The notes under the pieces are model-generated. The model made no database searches. It had not been told where the DNA came from and was given only the letters and a program-made list of their open reading frames with translations. From Actinomadura madurae (GTDB lineage: Bacteria > Actinomycetota > Actinomycetes > Streptosporangiales > Streptosporangiaceae), in contig NZ_FOVH01000001.1 of assembly GCF_900115095.1 (NCBI RefSeq), positions 124,001 through 188,000 of the forward strand: a stretch of DNA of 64,000 bases, given 5' to 3'. Within the stretch, counting starts at the first letter, position 1, and every line of letters starts with the position of its first letter. The translations under genes were made by a program, and so were the position numbers. Shown here in pieces: positions 16,915 through 26,410 of this stretch.

Positions 16915-16952
16915 GGGGGCGGATCCGCGCGGACGGCGCGGCCCGCCCCCCA
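16915..16952 (+). terminator. GC-rich hairpin after rpmF
   Basis: GGGGGGCGG (16915-16923) pairs with CCGCCCCCC (16944-16952), a 9-bp stem over a 20-nt loop, starting 17 nt after the rpmF stop. There is no T-run. It may stop or pause transcription before rnc. Confidence 0.5.
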
Positions 16953-17182
16953 CGGTGCGGTAGGACACGCACCCCGACCACCCCGGCGTGTGCCGTCGGC
17001 GTGGTGACCGGCGCGGAGACTGCGCCCGGAGCCGTGGTGCACGCCGGGATCAGCCGACCGGCGCGCACCTCGTCTTCGCGGACCCTCCCGCCGAGCGTCC
17101 TCGCCGTCCCGGCCGGCTTCCGGCCGCGCGCCATCGACGCGACCGCGCAGCGCGCGGTACACACGGCCTGCGAGGAGGGCCC

Positions 17183-17962
17183 GTGAGCGCCAAGAAGAGC
17201 GAACCCGCGCCGGACCGCGCGGAACTGACCGCCGCGCTCGGCGTCCGTGTGGACGACGAGCTGCTCGAACGCGCACTGACGCACCGTTCCTACACCTACG
17301 AGAACGGCGGCCTGCCCACCAACGAGCGCCTGGAGTTCCTCGGCGACTCGGTGCTCGGCCTGGTCGTCACCGACACCCTGTTCCGGGGCCACCCCGACCT
17401 GCCCGAGGGGCAGCTGGCCAAGCTGCGCGCCGCCGTGGTCAACATGCGCGCCCTCGCCGGCGTCGCCCGCGGTCTCGGCGTCGGCGCCCACATCCGGCTC
17501 GGCCGCGGCGAGGAGGGCACCGGGGGCCGCGACAAGGCCTCGATCCTCGCCGACACCCTGGAGGCGCTGATCGGCGCCGTCTACCTGGACCGCGGCCTGG
17601 ACGAGGCGTCCGCCCTCGTGCACCGGCTCTTCGACGCGCTGATCGCCCGGTCGGCGGGCCTCGGCGCCGGCCTGGACTGGAAGACCTCGCTGCAGGAGCT
17701 CACCGCCGTCGAGGAACTCGGCGTCCCCGAGTACCACGTCGCCGAGAGCGGCCCGGACCACCAGAAGACGTTCCGCGCCTCCGTGCGGGTCGGCGGGAAG
17801 ACCTACGGGTCGGGCGAGGGCCGCAGCAAGAAGGAGGCCGAGCAGCACGCCGCCGAGGCCGCCTGGAACAAGATCCGCGAGATCGTCGTGCAGCGCGAGG
17901 CGCAGGCGCAGGGCGAGCAGGCCGCGCAGCAGGCCGGGCAGGCGGCGCAGGCCGGTGCCTGA
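17183..17962 (+). CDS. rnc: Ribonuclease III
   Basis: Double-strand RNA endonuclease that processes the rRNA precursor and structured mRNAs. 259 residues. The signature [14 protein letters not shown] (47-60) carries the catalytic acidic residues; [19 protein letters not shown] carries the second set. A double-strand RNA-binding domain follows ([16 protein letters not shown] to [12 protein letters not shown]). The C-terminus is a Gln/Ala-rich tail. GTG 17183 has GAGGAGGG just upstream. It overlaps mutM by 8 nt. Confidence 0.96.
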   Translation: MSAKKSEPAPDRAELTAALGVRVDDELLERALTHRSYTYENGGLPTNERLEFLGDSVLGLVVTDTLFRGHPDLPEGQLAKLRAAVVNMRALAGVARGLGVGAHIRLGRGEEGTGGRDKASILADTLEALIGAVYLDRGLDEASALVHRLFDALIARSAGLGAGLDWKTSLQELTAVEELGVPEYHVAESGPDHQKTFRASVRVGGKTYGSGEGRSKKEAEQHAAEAAWNKIREIVVQREAQAQGEQAAQQAGQAAQAGA

Positions 17963-18833
17963 GCTGCCCGAGGTCGAGGTCGTCCGGCGCGGCCTGGAGC
18001 GCTGGACGACCGGCCGCACCGCCGCGTCCGCCGAGGTGCTGCACCCCCGGTCGGTCCGCCGCCACGAGGCGGGCCCCGCCGACTTCGCCGGCCGCCTCGC
18101 CGGCCGCACCCTGCTGGCCCCGCGCCGCCGCGGCAAGTACCTGTGGATCCCGCTGGACGGCGAGGGCGAGGCCGTCCTCGCCCACCTCGGGATGAGCGGG
18201 CAGCTGCTCGTCGGCGAGCCGGACCGGGAACGGGAGAAGCACCTGCGGGTGCGGATCGCGTTCGGCGACGGCGGCCACGACCTGCGCTTCGTCGACCAGC
18301 GGACGTTCGGGCACCTCATGGTCGCCGACCTCGTCCCCGACGCCTTCGACGAGAACGCGCTGGTGCCCGAGCCGATCGTGCACATCGCCGCCGACCCGCT
18401 GGAGGACGCCTTCGACACCGAGGCGTTCTTCCGCGCCCTGCGCCGCCGCAGGACCGGCATCAAGCGGGCCCTCCTCGACCAGTCCCTGATCAGCGGCGTC
18501 GGCAACATCTACGCCGACGAGGCCCTGTGGCGGGCCAGGCTGCACTGGGCGCGCCCCACCGAGACGATGACGCGGGCGGAGGCCGCACGCGTCCTGGAGG
18601 CCGCACAGGAGGTCATGGCGGCCGCCCTGGACGTCGGCGGCACGTCCTTCGACAGCCTCTACGTGAACGTGAACGGCGAGAGCGGCTACTTCGAGCGGTC
18701 CCTGGACGCCTACGGGCGGCGGGACGAGCCCTGCCGCCGCTGCGGCACGGCGATCCGCCGCGACGAGTTCATGAACCGCTCGTCCTACAGCTGCCCCGTG
18801 TGCCAGCCGCGCCCCCGGCGGGCACGGTACTAG
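17955..18833 (+). CDS. mutM: Formamidopyrimidine-DNA glycosylase
   Basis: Removes 8-oxoguanine and formamidopyrimidines from DNA and nicks the abasic site. 292 residues. The mature N-terminus [16 protein letters not shown] provides the catalytic Pro1 and Glu2. The helix-two-turn-helix region [14 protein letters not shown] is intact. The zinc finger is C-x2-C-x16-C-x2-C (CRRCG...SCPVC). GTG 17955 lies inside the end of rnc, so translation is coupled; rnc-mutM order is conserved in actinobacteria. Confidence 0.96.
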   Translation: MPELPEVEVVRRGLERWTTGRTAASAEVLHPRSVRRHEAGPADFAGRLAGRTLLAPRRRGKYLWIPLDGEGEAVLAHLGMSGQLLVGEPDREREKHLRVRIAFGDGGHDLRFVDQRTFGHLMVADLVPDAFDENALVPEPIVHIAADPLEDAFDTEAFFRALRRRRTGIKRALLDQSLISGVGNIYADEALWRARLHWARPTETMTRAEAARVLEAAQEVMAAALDVGGTSFDSLYVNVNGESGYFERSLDAYGRRDEPCRRCGTAIRRDEFMNRSSYSCPVCQPRPRRARY

Positions 18834-18884
18834 CGGGCACGGTACTGGGGCACTGTGCCAGGGGCTGGGGCCGAGGGGGGCGAC

Positions 18885-19190
18885 ATGGGAGACGACGACG
18901 AGATCGTGCGGCTGACGGCGTGGGTGCGCGGGCGCGTCCAGGGCGTCGGATTCCGCTGGTGGGTCAGGGCGCGGGCCCTGGAACTGGGCCTGGACGGCAG
19001 CGCGACCAACCTGCGCGACGGGCGCGTGGAGGTCGTCGCCGAAGGCCCCCGCGGCAGGTGCCGGCGACTGCTGGAACTGCTCGACGGCGACTCCCCGGCC
19101 GGCCTCCCGGGGCGCCCCGGAAAGGTCACCGGCGTCACCGGGCGCTGGAGTGGGCCGCGCGGCGAGGCCGCCGGATTCCTCGAACGGTGA
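18885..19190 (+). CDS. Acylphosphatase
   Basis: Hydrolyses acyl phosphates. About 101 residues from ATG 18885, which follows [26 protein letters not shown] holds the phosphate-binding loop and catalytic Arg. [17 protein letters not shown] holds the catalytic Asn. The C-terminus is slightly shorter and Gly/Arg-rich compared with typical copies. It is 51 bp after mutM and in the usual actinobacterial position just ahead of smc. Confidence 0.93.
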   Translation: MGDDDEIVRLTAWVRGRVQGVGFRWWVRARALELGLDGSATNLRDGRVEVVAEGPRGRCRRLLELLDGDSPAGLPGRPGKVTGVTGRWSGPRGEAAGFLER

Positions 19191-19368
19191 GCGGGTAGGG
19201 AGTACCGGTTTGTACCTGCTAAACTAGTAGAGGAAGGTTGTTACCGGCCTGTGATGTGCGTCTTGACCAGGACAGCGGCCGGTGCGACTCTAGACGGTAC
19301 GCGCACCGACTTCAGCTGTTTCTCGTGCGCGATCCCTGCTGGTTACTCAGCGTGGAGGACCCTTAGTC

Positions 19369-19566
19369 ATGGCGAAGGCTCTACTCGGCCACGTCGGCGG
19401 TCCCGACCCCCGGATGGTCGCGGAGATGCGGCGCCTTCAGCAGCGCGTACGTGATCTGGAAGCCGAGCTGGTACGGCTTCAGGCAGAGAACGACGCGCTT
19501 GCGACGGCGACGGACGACGATGTGATGTCGCTCGCGGTGAAGGACCGTGAACCGGCGCTGACCTGA
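19369..19566 (+). CDS. Conserved small coiled-coil protein
   Basis: 65-residue acidic protein: MAKALLGHVGGPDPRMVAEM, then a heptad-like stretch (RRLQQRVRDLEAELVRLQAE) predicted to form a short coiled coil. I recognise it as a small conserved actinobacterial protein found near smc, without known function. ATG 19369 has GGAGG about 10 nt upstream. It has its own intergenic region of 178 bp upstream and a strong terminator 30 bp downstream, so it is an independent transcription unit. Dimerisation through the coiled coil is inference. Confidence 0.8.
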   Translation: MAKALLGHVGGPDPRMVAEMRRLQQRVRDLEAELVRLQAENDALATATDDDVMSLAVKDREPALT

Positions 19567-19595
19567 TCGGCGCCTTCTTCTCTCTCAAGTTGACC

Positions 19596-19627
19596 AGGGA
19601 CGCCGCCCATGGCGTCCCTTGTTTTTT
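19596..19627 (+). terminator. Strong Rho-independent terminator
   Basis: AGGGACGCC (19596-19604) pairs perfectly with GGCGTCCCT (19611-19619) over a 6-nt loop, followed by TGTTTTTT. This canonical stem plus T-run is rare at this GC content and ends the small coiled-coil gene. Confidence 0.93.
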
Positions 19628-20119
19628 GCCTTCGGTACCCCTGTCCACGCCCGGCTAGGGGCGTTCACCGTTGACGTCTGCCCTTTCTGGCGGGCCGGGT
19701 GCCGCGTGCGCCCGTCAGTCCCCGCTGTTGGTACGGCTGGGCCCTCGGCGGTGTTCAGGTCCCGGAGGAGCCCCCTTGTGGCCGTGCTCATGTCTTGGGC
19801 AGCCGTGTACCCGCCGAGGCCTTGGCGAGCGGCGCGGCGGCGGTGACTCTCGGTTACCGCGATCGGCGGTCGTCGCGGGGTCGGCAATTGCGGGCGCCGC
19901 TGATCGCGGTGGGACGGTCAAGGTTCGGTGGGATTTCGGGCTGTCCGATTATTAGGGTTTTGCGTTGATCTACCGAATTGGGGCATTTGAGGGGTTGCGG
20001 GGGTGGTGTCCGGGAGTCGGGCGGGTGGGCGTGCGTGTGCCGTGCTCCGGGGTGCCGCGGCCGGTATCGTTCGACGGATGTTCCAGGTGCCGGGTACGCA
20101 GGAGGGGGACGGCTAGCGC
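19628..20119. other. Intergenic region upstream of smc
   Basis: 492 bp between the terminator and smc. Short open frames occur on both strands but none has a ribosome site, codon bias or recognisable product. It contains an AT-rich patch near 19940-19985. A weak -10-like TATCGT near 20065 could belong to the smc promoter. GGAGGGGGA at 20101-20109 is the smc ribosome site. Confidence 0.6.
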
Positions 20120-23100
20120 GTGTACCTGAAGAATCTGACGCTGCGCGGCTTCAAGTCCTTCGCGTCCTCCACCACGCTCAGGTTCGAGCCCGGCATCACC
20201 GCCGTGGTCGGGCCCAACGGGTCCGGCAAGTCCAACGTCGTCGACGCCCTGGCCTGGGTGATGGGCGAGCAGGGCGCCAAGTCGCTGCGCGGCGGCAAGA
20301 TGGAGGACGTCATCTTCGCCGGCACCGCCAGCCGGGCGCCGCTCGGGCGCGCCGAGGTCGTGCTGACCATCGACAACTCCGACGGTGCGCTGCCGATCGA
20401 CTACACCGAGGTCACCATCAGCCGGCTGATGTTCCGGTCCGGGTCGAGCGAGTACGCGATCAACGGCGACTCCTGCCGGCTGCTGGACATCCAGGAGCTG
20501 CTGTCGGACTCCGGCATCGGCCGCGAGATGCACGTGATCATCGGGCAGGGGCAGCTCGACCGCGTCCTGCACTCCGGGCCCGAGGGGCGGCGCGCGGTGA
20601 TCGAGGAGGCGGCCGGCGTCCTCAAGCACCGCAAGCGCAAGGAGAAGGCGCTCCGCAAGCTGGACGCGATGCAGGGCAACCTGACCCGCGTCCAGGACCT
20701 GACCGGGGAGCTGCGGCGGCAGCTGAAGCCGCTGGGCAGGCAGGCCGAGATCGCGCGGCGGGCCGCGGTGATCCAGGCCGACCTGCGCGACGCCCGGCTG
20801 CGGCTGCTGGCCGACGACCTCGTCACGCTGCGGACGAAGCTGGAGCAGGAGGCCGCCGACGAGGCGGCGATCCGGGAGCGGCGCGCCGAGACCGAGCGGG
20901 CGCTGACCGAGGCGCAGGAGCGCGAGGCCGTCCTGGAGGCCGAGGAGGCCGAGCAGGCGCCGAGGCTCGCGCAGGTCCAGGACACGTGGTTCCGGCTGTC
21001 GGCGCTCAAGGAGCGGCTGCGGGGCGTCGCCGACCTCGCCGCGGAGCGGCACCGCAACGCCGCCGAGGCGCGCGAGGAGGAGCGGCGCGGCCGCGACCCC
21101 GAGGACATGGAGCGCGAGGCCGCCGAGATCCGCGAGCAGGAGGAGATGCTCCGCGCCGCGCTGGACGAGGCGCAGGACGGCCTGGCCCGCGCGGTCGAGG
21201 AGCGGTCGGGGGCCGAGGAGGCCCTCGCGGCCGAGGAGCGCCGCCTGCGGTCCGCCGCCCGCGCCGCCGCCGACCGGCGCGAGGAGCTGGCCCGGCTGCG
21301 CGGCCGGGTCGAGGCGCTGCGGAGCAAGGCCCAGGCCGGGCGGGCGGAGATCGGGCGGCTCACCGGCGCCCGGGAGGAGGCCGAGCAGCGCGCCGAGGCC
21401 GCGCAGGCCGAGTTCGAGGCGTTCGAGGCCGAGGTCGTCGAGGACCCGGAGCTCGCCGCCGAGCACGAGGCCGCCCAGGAGGCGCTCGCGACCGCGAAGG
21501 ACGCCGCCGAGTCCGCCAGGGCGGCGGTGGACGGCCCGCGGCGCGCCCTGAAGGAGGCGCGGGCGGCCGTGGCGTCGGCGCGTTCCGCCGACCAGGGCGC
21601 CCAGAAGAAGGTCACCGCGCTCCAGGCGCGGATCGAGGCCCTCAACCTGACACTCGCCAGTGCCGCGGACGGCGGCGAGGCCCTCCTCGCGGCGGGCGCG
21701 GACGGGACGCTCGACGGGATCCTCGGCACCGTCGCGTCGCTGCTGAACGTCCGTCCCGGGTACGAGACGGCCGTCGCCGCCGCGCTCGGGAACGCCGCCG
21801 AGGCCATCGCCGTGGGGTCCCTGGACACCGCCGAGGCAGCGCTGGCGCTGCTGCGCTCCCGGGACGCGGGACGCGCCGGCCTGCTCGTCGGCGGGGGAGC
21901 GGCCTCCCCGCCCCGGCGGGTCGCGGGAGCCGACTACGCGATCGACGCGGTGAGCGTCCCGGACGCCGTGCGGCCCGCGGTCGAGCATCTCCTGCGCGAC
22001 GTGGTCGTGGTGGAGGACGTGCCGTCCGCCGCCGCGCTCGTTCGCCGGGAGGCGTCCCTCCGAGCGGTCACGCGGGACGGTGAGCTCGTCGGCGCGCACT
22101 GGGCGCAGGGCGGCGCCGCGGGGGGCGGCCAGAGCCTGCTGCAGATGAGGGCCACGCTCGACCAGGCGACCGAGGACCTGGCCGCCGCGGAGACCGCCGC
22201 GAGCGCCGCCGCGGACGACCTCACCGCGTCGGTGGAGCGCGAGCAGTCCGCCCAGACGGCCGTGGAGGCCGCCGAGGCCGCCGCCAACGAGGCCCAGGCG
22301 GGGGTGAACCACGCCCAGGCCGAGCTCGACCGCGTCCGCGCACGCGTGCGGGAGTTCGACGCGCAGGCCGCACAGGAGGCCAAGCGCGCGGCCCGCCTGG
22401 AGGCCGGCGTCCGCGCCGCCCGGGGCGAGGCCGAGCGGCTGACCAAGTCGCTCGACGCCGCGAACGAGTCCCTGGAGCGCGACACCGAGGCGGCCGAGGA
22501 ACTGGCGCTGCGGCTCGCCGAGGCGGAGGAGGCCGCCGAGGTCGCCGACGAGGCCGGGCACGACACCGACGCCCGCGACGAGCTGGACGCCCGCTGCCAG
22601 GAGCTCCGCACCGCCGAGATGGAGGCGCGGCTGTCGGTGCGCACCGCCGAGGAGCGCGTCCAGGCCATCTCCGGCCGCGCCGACGCCCTCGAACGCGGCG
22701 CGCGGCGGGAACGCGAGGAGCGCGCCCGAGCCGCCCGGCGCCGCGCCCGCCGCGAGGAGCAGGCCAGGGTCGCCCAGGCCGTCCTGCGGGGGGCCCGGAC
22801 CGCCCTGGAGAGCATCGAGCACTCCCTGGCCGCCGCCGTCCGCCGCCGGGAGGCCGCCGAGGAGGCCAAGGCCGCGCGGGAGGCCGAGCTGAAGGTCGTC
22901 CGCACCCAGGTGCGCGAGCTGTCGGCGACCCTCGAACGCCTGGTGAACGTCGTGCACGGCAACGAGGTCGCCCGCGCCGAGCAGCGGCTCCGGCTGGAGC
23001 AGTTCGAGCAGCGGGCCCTGGACGAGTTCGGCCTGGAGGTCGAGTCGCTCGTGTCCGAGTACGGGCCCGACCAGCTCGTCCCGCCCGATCCCGAGAAGGG

Positions 23101-23776
23101 GGAGGACGCGCGGCCCGTCCCGTACGACCGGGCCGTCCAGGAGAAGCGGGCCAAGACCGCCGAGCGGCAGCTCAACCAGCTCGGCAAGGTCAACCCGCTC
23201 GCCCTGGAGGAGTTCGCCGCGCTGGAGGAGCGGCACGCGTTCCTCACCTCGCAGCTCGAAGACCTGAAGAAGACCCAGCGGGAGCTGCTCGGCCTCGTCA
23301 AGGAGGTGGACGACCGCGTCCAGCAGGTGTTCGCCGCCGCCTACGACGACACCGCCCGCGAGTTCGAGCGCATCTTCGCCCGGCTGTTCCCCGGCGGCGA
23401 GGGCAGCCTGTCGCTGACCGAGCCCGGCGACATGCTCACCACCGGCGTCGAGGTCGCCGCCCGCCCGCCGGGCAAGAAGGTCAAGCGGCTGTCGCTGCTG
23501 TCCGGCGGCGAGCGCTCCCTGGTCGCCATCGCGTTCCTCGTCGCCGTGTTCAAGGCCCGCCCGTCCCCGTTCTACGTGCTGGACGAGGTCGAGGCGGCCC
23601 TGGACGACACCAACACCCAGCGGCTCATCACCGTCTTCGAGGAGCTCCGCGAGTCGTCCCAGCTGATCATCATCACGCACCAGAAGCGGACGATGGAGGG
23701 CGCCGACGCCCTCTACGGGGTCAGCATGCGCGGCGACGGCGTCACCCAGGTGGTCAGCCAGCGGCTGCGCGACTAG
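20120..23776 (+). CDS. smc: Chromosome segregation ATPase SMC
   Basis: Core subunit of the Smc-ScpAB condensin that compacts and segregates the chromosome. 1218 residues. The N-terminal head has Walker A GPNGSGKSNVVDALAW (about 31-46). Long coiled coils rich in Ala/Glu/Arg flank a hinge near 510-660 (core DGILGTVASLLNVRPGYE). The C-terminal head has the signature LLSGGERSL (about 1127) and Walker B FYVLDEVEAALDD (about 1151). GTG 20120 gives the family start MYLKNLTLRGFKSFAS. It is complete and uninterrupted. scpA and scpB are not in the window. Confidence 0.98.
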   Translation: MYLKNLTLRGFKSFASSTTLRFEPGITAVVGPNGSGKSNVVDALAWVMGEQGAKSLRGGKMEDVIFAGTASRAPLGRAEVVLTIDNSDGALPIDYTEVTISRLMFRSGSSEYAINGDSCRLLDIQELLSDSGIGREMHVIIGQGQLDRVLHSGPEGRRAVIEEAAGVLKHRKRKEKALRKLDAMQGNLTRVQDLTGELRRQLKPLGRQAEIARRAAVIQADLRDARLRLLADDLVTLRTKLEQEAADEAAIRERRAETERALTEAQEREAVLEAEEAEQAPRLAQVQDTWFRLSALKERLRGVADLAAERHRNAAEAREEERRGRDPEDMEREAAEIREQEEMLRAALDEAQDGLARAVEERSGAEEALAAEERRLRSAARAAADRREELARLRGRVEALRSKAQAGRAEIGRLTGAREEAEQRAEAAQAEFEAFEAEVVEDPELAAEHEAAQEALATAKDAAESARAAVDGPRRALKEARAAVASARSADQGAQKKVTALQARIEALNLTLASAADGGEALLAAGADGTLDGILGTVASLLNVRPGYETAVAAALGNAAEAIAVGSLDTAEAALALLRSRDAGRAGLLVGGGAASPPRRVAGADYAIDAVSVPDAVRPAVEHLLRDVVVVEDVPSAAALVRREASLRAVTRDGELVGAHWAQGGAAGGGQSLLQMRATLDQATEDLAAAETAASAAADDLTASVEREQSAQTAVEAAEAAANEAQAGVNHAQAELDRVRARVREFDAQAAQEAKRAARLEAGVRAARGEAERLTKSLDAANESLERDTEAAEELALRLAEAEEAAEVADEAGHDTDARDELDARCQELRTAEMEARLSVRTAEERVQAISGRADALERGARREREERARAARRRARREEQARVAQAVLRGARTALESIEHSLAAAVRRREAAEEAKAAREAELKVVRTQVRELSATLERLVNVVHGNEVARAEQRLRLEQFEQRALDEFGLEVESLVSEYGPDQLVPPDPEKGEDARPVPYDRAVQEKRAKTAERQLNQLGKVNPLALEEFAALEERHAFLTSQLEDLKKTQRELLGLVKEVDDRVQQVFAAAYDDTAREFERIFARLFPGGEGSLSLTEPGDMLTTGVEVAARPPGKKVKRLSLLSGGERSLVAIAFLVAVFKARPSPFYVLDEVEAALDDTNTQRLITVFEELRESSQLIIITHQKRTMEGADALYGVSMRGDGVTQVVSQRLRD

Positions 23777-24086
23777 CGCCCGCGCTTTTCACATAACGGC
23801 AATATCCGGTACCTCTGATGGAACGTGACATCGCCCAATCTTCAGTATTTCGGGCGAGATCGTGATCAGCTCCCAAGTATTTTCGGTCTCCAATAACCGT
23901 TTGGTTACATCGCATTGGCCCCGGTGGCGCCTGAGCATCCGGACCGGCCGCCACCGACCGTGATGACGTGGCGACGCTCGCGGGCTTGTGCGGCCCGTCG
24001 GCCATCCACTACCCATAGGCACCGGCGGTTCTCCGGCTCCCCCACCGGGCTCCCCCCGTCCGGTACGGAGGATCGCGGGAGGGGTG
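23777..24086. other. Relatively AT-rich intergenic region upstream of the globin operon
   Basis: 310 bp without a gene. About 23795-23915 is far more AT-rich than the flanks. It holds short symmetric elements: GATCGTGATC near 23860 and AACC-GTTT-GGTT near 23896, nested in a wider CCAAT...ATTGG arrangement. This is the likely promoter/operator region of the globin genes. No known binding-site consensus could be matched with confidence. Confidence 0.5.
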
Positions 24087-24500
24087 ATGCCCGTGGACAC
24101 CGGGAAACTCAAAGACAATTTCGCCCTGGTGGGCGCTAACGGCGTGGACGTCGCCGACTATTTCTATGCCGACCTTTTCGCGCGGGAACCGCAGCTCAGG
24201 TCGATGTTCCCGGCGGCGATGGCCAAACAGCACGAGGTGCTGCTCGCGGCGCTGTCGCAGATCGTCTCGTCGGTCGACGACACCGACGCGCTCGTCCCGT
24301 TCCTGCGGGACCTCGGCCGGCGCCACCACGGCTTCGGCGTGGTCGCCGACCACTACGCGCCCGTCGGCGCCAGCCTGCTCGCCACCCTCGCCTATTTCAG
24401 CGGCCCCGCGTGGAGCGAAGACCTCGAACGCGACTGGGCGGCCGCCTACGGACTCGTCGCCAAGGTCATGTCGGAGGCCGCGGCCGAGCCCGTCTCCTGA
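24087..24500 (+). CDS. Single-domain globin (flavohaemoglobin-type)
   Basis: 137-residue haem protein matching the globin domain of flavohaemoglobins, like Vitreoscilla haemoglobin. B10 Tyr is in YFYADLF (Tyr27), E7 Gln in AKQHEVLLAAL, and the proximal His in DLGRRHHGFGV. These are the residues that bind O2 and NO in this class. No reductase domain is attached, so it would need an external electron donor, plausibly the flavohaemoprotein encoded 5 bp downstream. ATG 24087 follows GGGAGGGG. Confidence 0.9.
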   Translation: MPVDTGKLKDNFALVGANGVDVADYFYADLFAREPQLRSMFPAAMAKQHEVLLAALSQIVSSVDDTDALVPFLRDLGRRHHGFGVVADHYAPVGASLLATLAYFSGPAWSEDLERDWAAAYGLVAKVMSEAAAEPVS

Positions 24501-24505
24501 CCCGC

Positions 24506-25660
24506 ATGGACACCCAGCGACTGAAGGACAGCTTCGACCGGGTCGCCGGAGAAGGCGACGCCGTGGCGCTGTTCTTCTACTCCGACCTCTTCGTCCGCAA
24601 CCCGCACCTGCGCGACATGTTCCCGATCGGGATGAGCGGCCAGCGCGACAAGCTGCTGCGCGCCCTCGGCCATATCGTGTCCCGGGTGGACGACCTGCCC
24701 GCCCTCGTCCCGTTCCTCCAGCAGCTCGGCCGCGACCACCGCAGGTTCGGCATCGTCGCCGAGCACTACCCGCATGTGGGGGCCAGCCTCCTCGCCACCC
24801 TGCGGCACTTCTCCGGGACGGCCTGGACCGACGAGGTCGAGGGCGACTGGAACGCCGCCTACAGCCTCGTCGCCAAGGTGATGCTGGAGGCCGCCGACGA
24901 GAACGCCCTCAGCAGCCCCGCCTGGTGGAACGGCCACGTCGTCGCGGTCGAGCGGCGCCGGTTCGACATCAGCGTCCTGCGCGTCCAGCCCGACCGGCCG
25001 CTGCCGTACCTGCCCGGGCAGTCGGTGGCCCTGGAGGTGCCGTCCCGGCTGCGGCACTGGCGCTACTACTCGATGGCGAACGCCCCGCGGCCCGACCAGA
25101 CCGTCGACTTCCACGTCCGGCTGGTGGACGGCGGGCCGGTGAGCCCCGTGCTGGTCCGCGGGACCGACGCCGGCGACCGGGTCCGCATGGGCGCGCCCAT
25201 CGGCACCCTCACGCTGGACGAGGCGTCCGGGCGGGACGTCCTGCTGATCGCGGGCAGCACCGGCCTGGCGCCGCTCAAGGCGATCCTGGAGCAGATCGCG
25301 CACCGTCCGGCCCCGCCGCCGCGCGTGCACCTGTTCTTCGGCGCCCGCACCAGGGACGGCCTCTACGACCTGGAGGACCTGACCAAGCTGGGCGGTGAGT
25401 TCCCCTGGCTCACCGTCGTCCCGGCCGTGTCGGACGAGTCCGGCGGGCACGGCTTCTCCTCGCTGCTCCAGGGCGGGGACGGCGACGTCGAGCACGGGAA
25501 CCTGTCCGACGTGGTCGCCAGGCGCGGCCCCTGGGACGGCCACGACGCCTACGTATGCGGCCCGTCCGCCATGGTCGGGCACACCGTCGAGCAGCTGACG
25601 CGGCTCGGCGTCCCGCGCGACCGCATCCGCCTGGAAACCTTCGCAGACGCACAGAGGTGA
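24506..25660 (+). CDS. Flavohaemoprotein (globin plus FAD/NAD(P)H reductase)
   Basis: 384-residue fusion. The globin domain (1-140) has B10 Tyr in FFYSDLF, E7 Gln in SGQRDKLL and proximal His in LGRDHRRFGI. The reductase domain (about 147-384) has the FAD motif RYYSMANAP, the nucleotide motif AGSTGLAPLKAILEQ, and CGPSAMVG with a C-terminal ETF. Such enzymes oxidise NO to nitrate with O2 and NAD(P)H. The start is ATG 24506, 5 nt after the upstream globin, and the stop overlaps the DivIVA-like gene (GTGA). The two globin domains look like a tandem duplication. Confidence 0.93.
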   Translation: MDTQRLKDSFDRVAGEGDAVALFFYSDLFVRNPHLRDMFPIGMSGQRDKLLRALGHIVSRVDDLPALVPFLQQLGRDHRRFGIVAEHYPHVGASLLATLRHFSGTAWTDEVEGDWNAAYSLVAKVMLEAADENALSSPAWWNGHVVAVERRRFDISVLRVQPDRPLPYLPGQSVALEVPSRLRHWRYYSMANAPRPDQTVDFHVRLVDGGPVSPVLVRGTDAGDRVRMGAPIGTLTLDEASGRDVLLIAGSTGLAPLKAILEQIAHRPAPPPRVHLFFGARTRDGLYDLEDLTKLGGEFPWLTVVPAVSDESGGHGFSSLLQGGDGDVEHGNLSDVVARRGPWDGHDAYVCGPSAMVGHTVEQLTRLGVPRDRIRLETFADAQR

Positions 25661-26334
25661 GCGCCTTGAACTCCCCGAACCTTCCCGTCGTCTCCGAGGG
25701 CTCGCGGCTGACCCCGGGCGAGCTCCACTCGGTGGTGTTCGCCAGGGCGGCCCTCGGGCGCCGCGGATACGACGAGGAGCAGGTCCGCAACTTCCTGCAG
25801 TACGTGGAGAGGGAACTCGTCCAGATCTTCACCGACAGGGCCGCCCTGGCCGACGAGGTGAACCGGCTGCGCGCCCAGGCGGCCAAGGGCACCCGCGGCG
25901 TGATGGCGCCCGAGGACGCCCACTTCCAGGCCGTCCGCATCCTGTCCCAGGCCCAGCAGACCGCCGACCTGTACGTGGCGGACGCCGAGCGCTACACCCG
26001 CGAGCTGGCCCACGAGGCGCGCCTGCACCGGGAGGCGATCCTGTCCGACGCCAAGGGACGTGCCGAGCAGCTCCTGGAGGACGCCCACCGCAAGGCCGCC
26101 GCCGTCGCCGACGCGGCCGTCCGCCACGCCGAGCAGGCCGCGCCGCCCGCCCCCGGTCCGGCGTCCCTCCCGGACGACGAGCGCCGCGCCATGGAACGGG
26201 AGATCGCCTACCTGCGCACCTACAGCGACGTCTACCGCACCCACCTGCGCTCGTACCTGGAGGCCCTCCTGCGCAACGTCGACGAGTGGGAGTCGTCCGA
26301 GCGGGCATCCCTCCCCGGGCGGATGCCAGACTGA
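25657..26334 (+). CDS. DivIVA-domain coiled-coil protein
   Basis: 225 residues. A DivIVA-like N-terminal motif (RRGYDEEQVRNFLQYVEREL, about 40-59) leads into a charged coiled coil with many Ala/Glu/Arg residues (about 70-165), a Pro-rich gap and a second helical part (about 180-215). DivIVA-type proteins bind negatively curved membrane and organise growth zones; this one could be a minor paralogue. GTG 25657 overlaps the flavohaemoprotein stop by 4 nt, so the two are translationally coupled. The functional link to globins is unknown. Confidence 0.85.
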   Translation: MSALNSPNLPVVSEGSRLTPGELHSVVFARAALGRRGYDEEQVRNFLQYVERELVQIFTDRAALADEVNRLRAQAAKGTRGVMAPEDAHFQAVRILSQAQQTADLYVADAERYTRELAHEARLHREAILSDAKGRAEQLLEDAHRKAAAVADAAVRHAEQAAPPAPGPASLPDDERRAMEREIAYLRTYSDVYRTHLRSYLEALLRNVDEWESSERASLPGRMPD

Positions 26335-26410
26335 CCGGTCAGGCCCACGGGAGCTCCAGGGGTCGCCCGCCTGGGTGGGCACTAGCATCTTCTGGAAAAC
26401 TGGGGGCGCT

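Noticed and set aside
19970..23680. Open frame of over 1200 codons antisense to smc
   Set aside because: Same GC-driven shadow effect; the protein is Leu/Gly/Arg low-complexity and smc motifs are complete on the plus strand.
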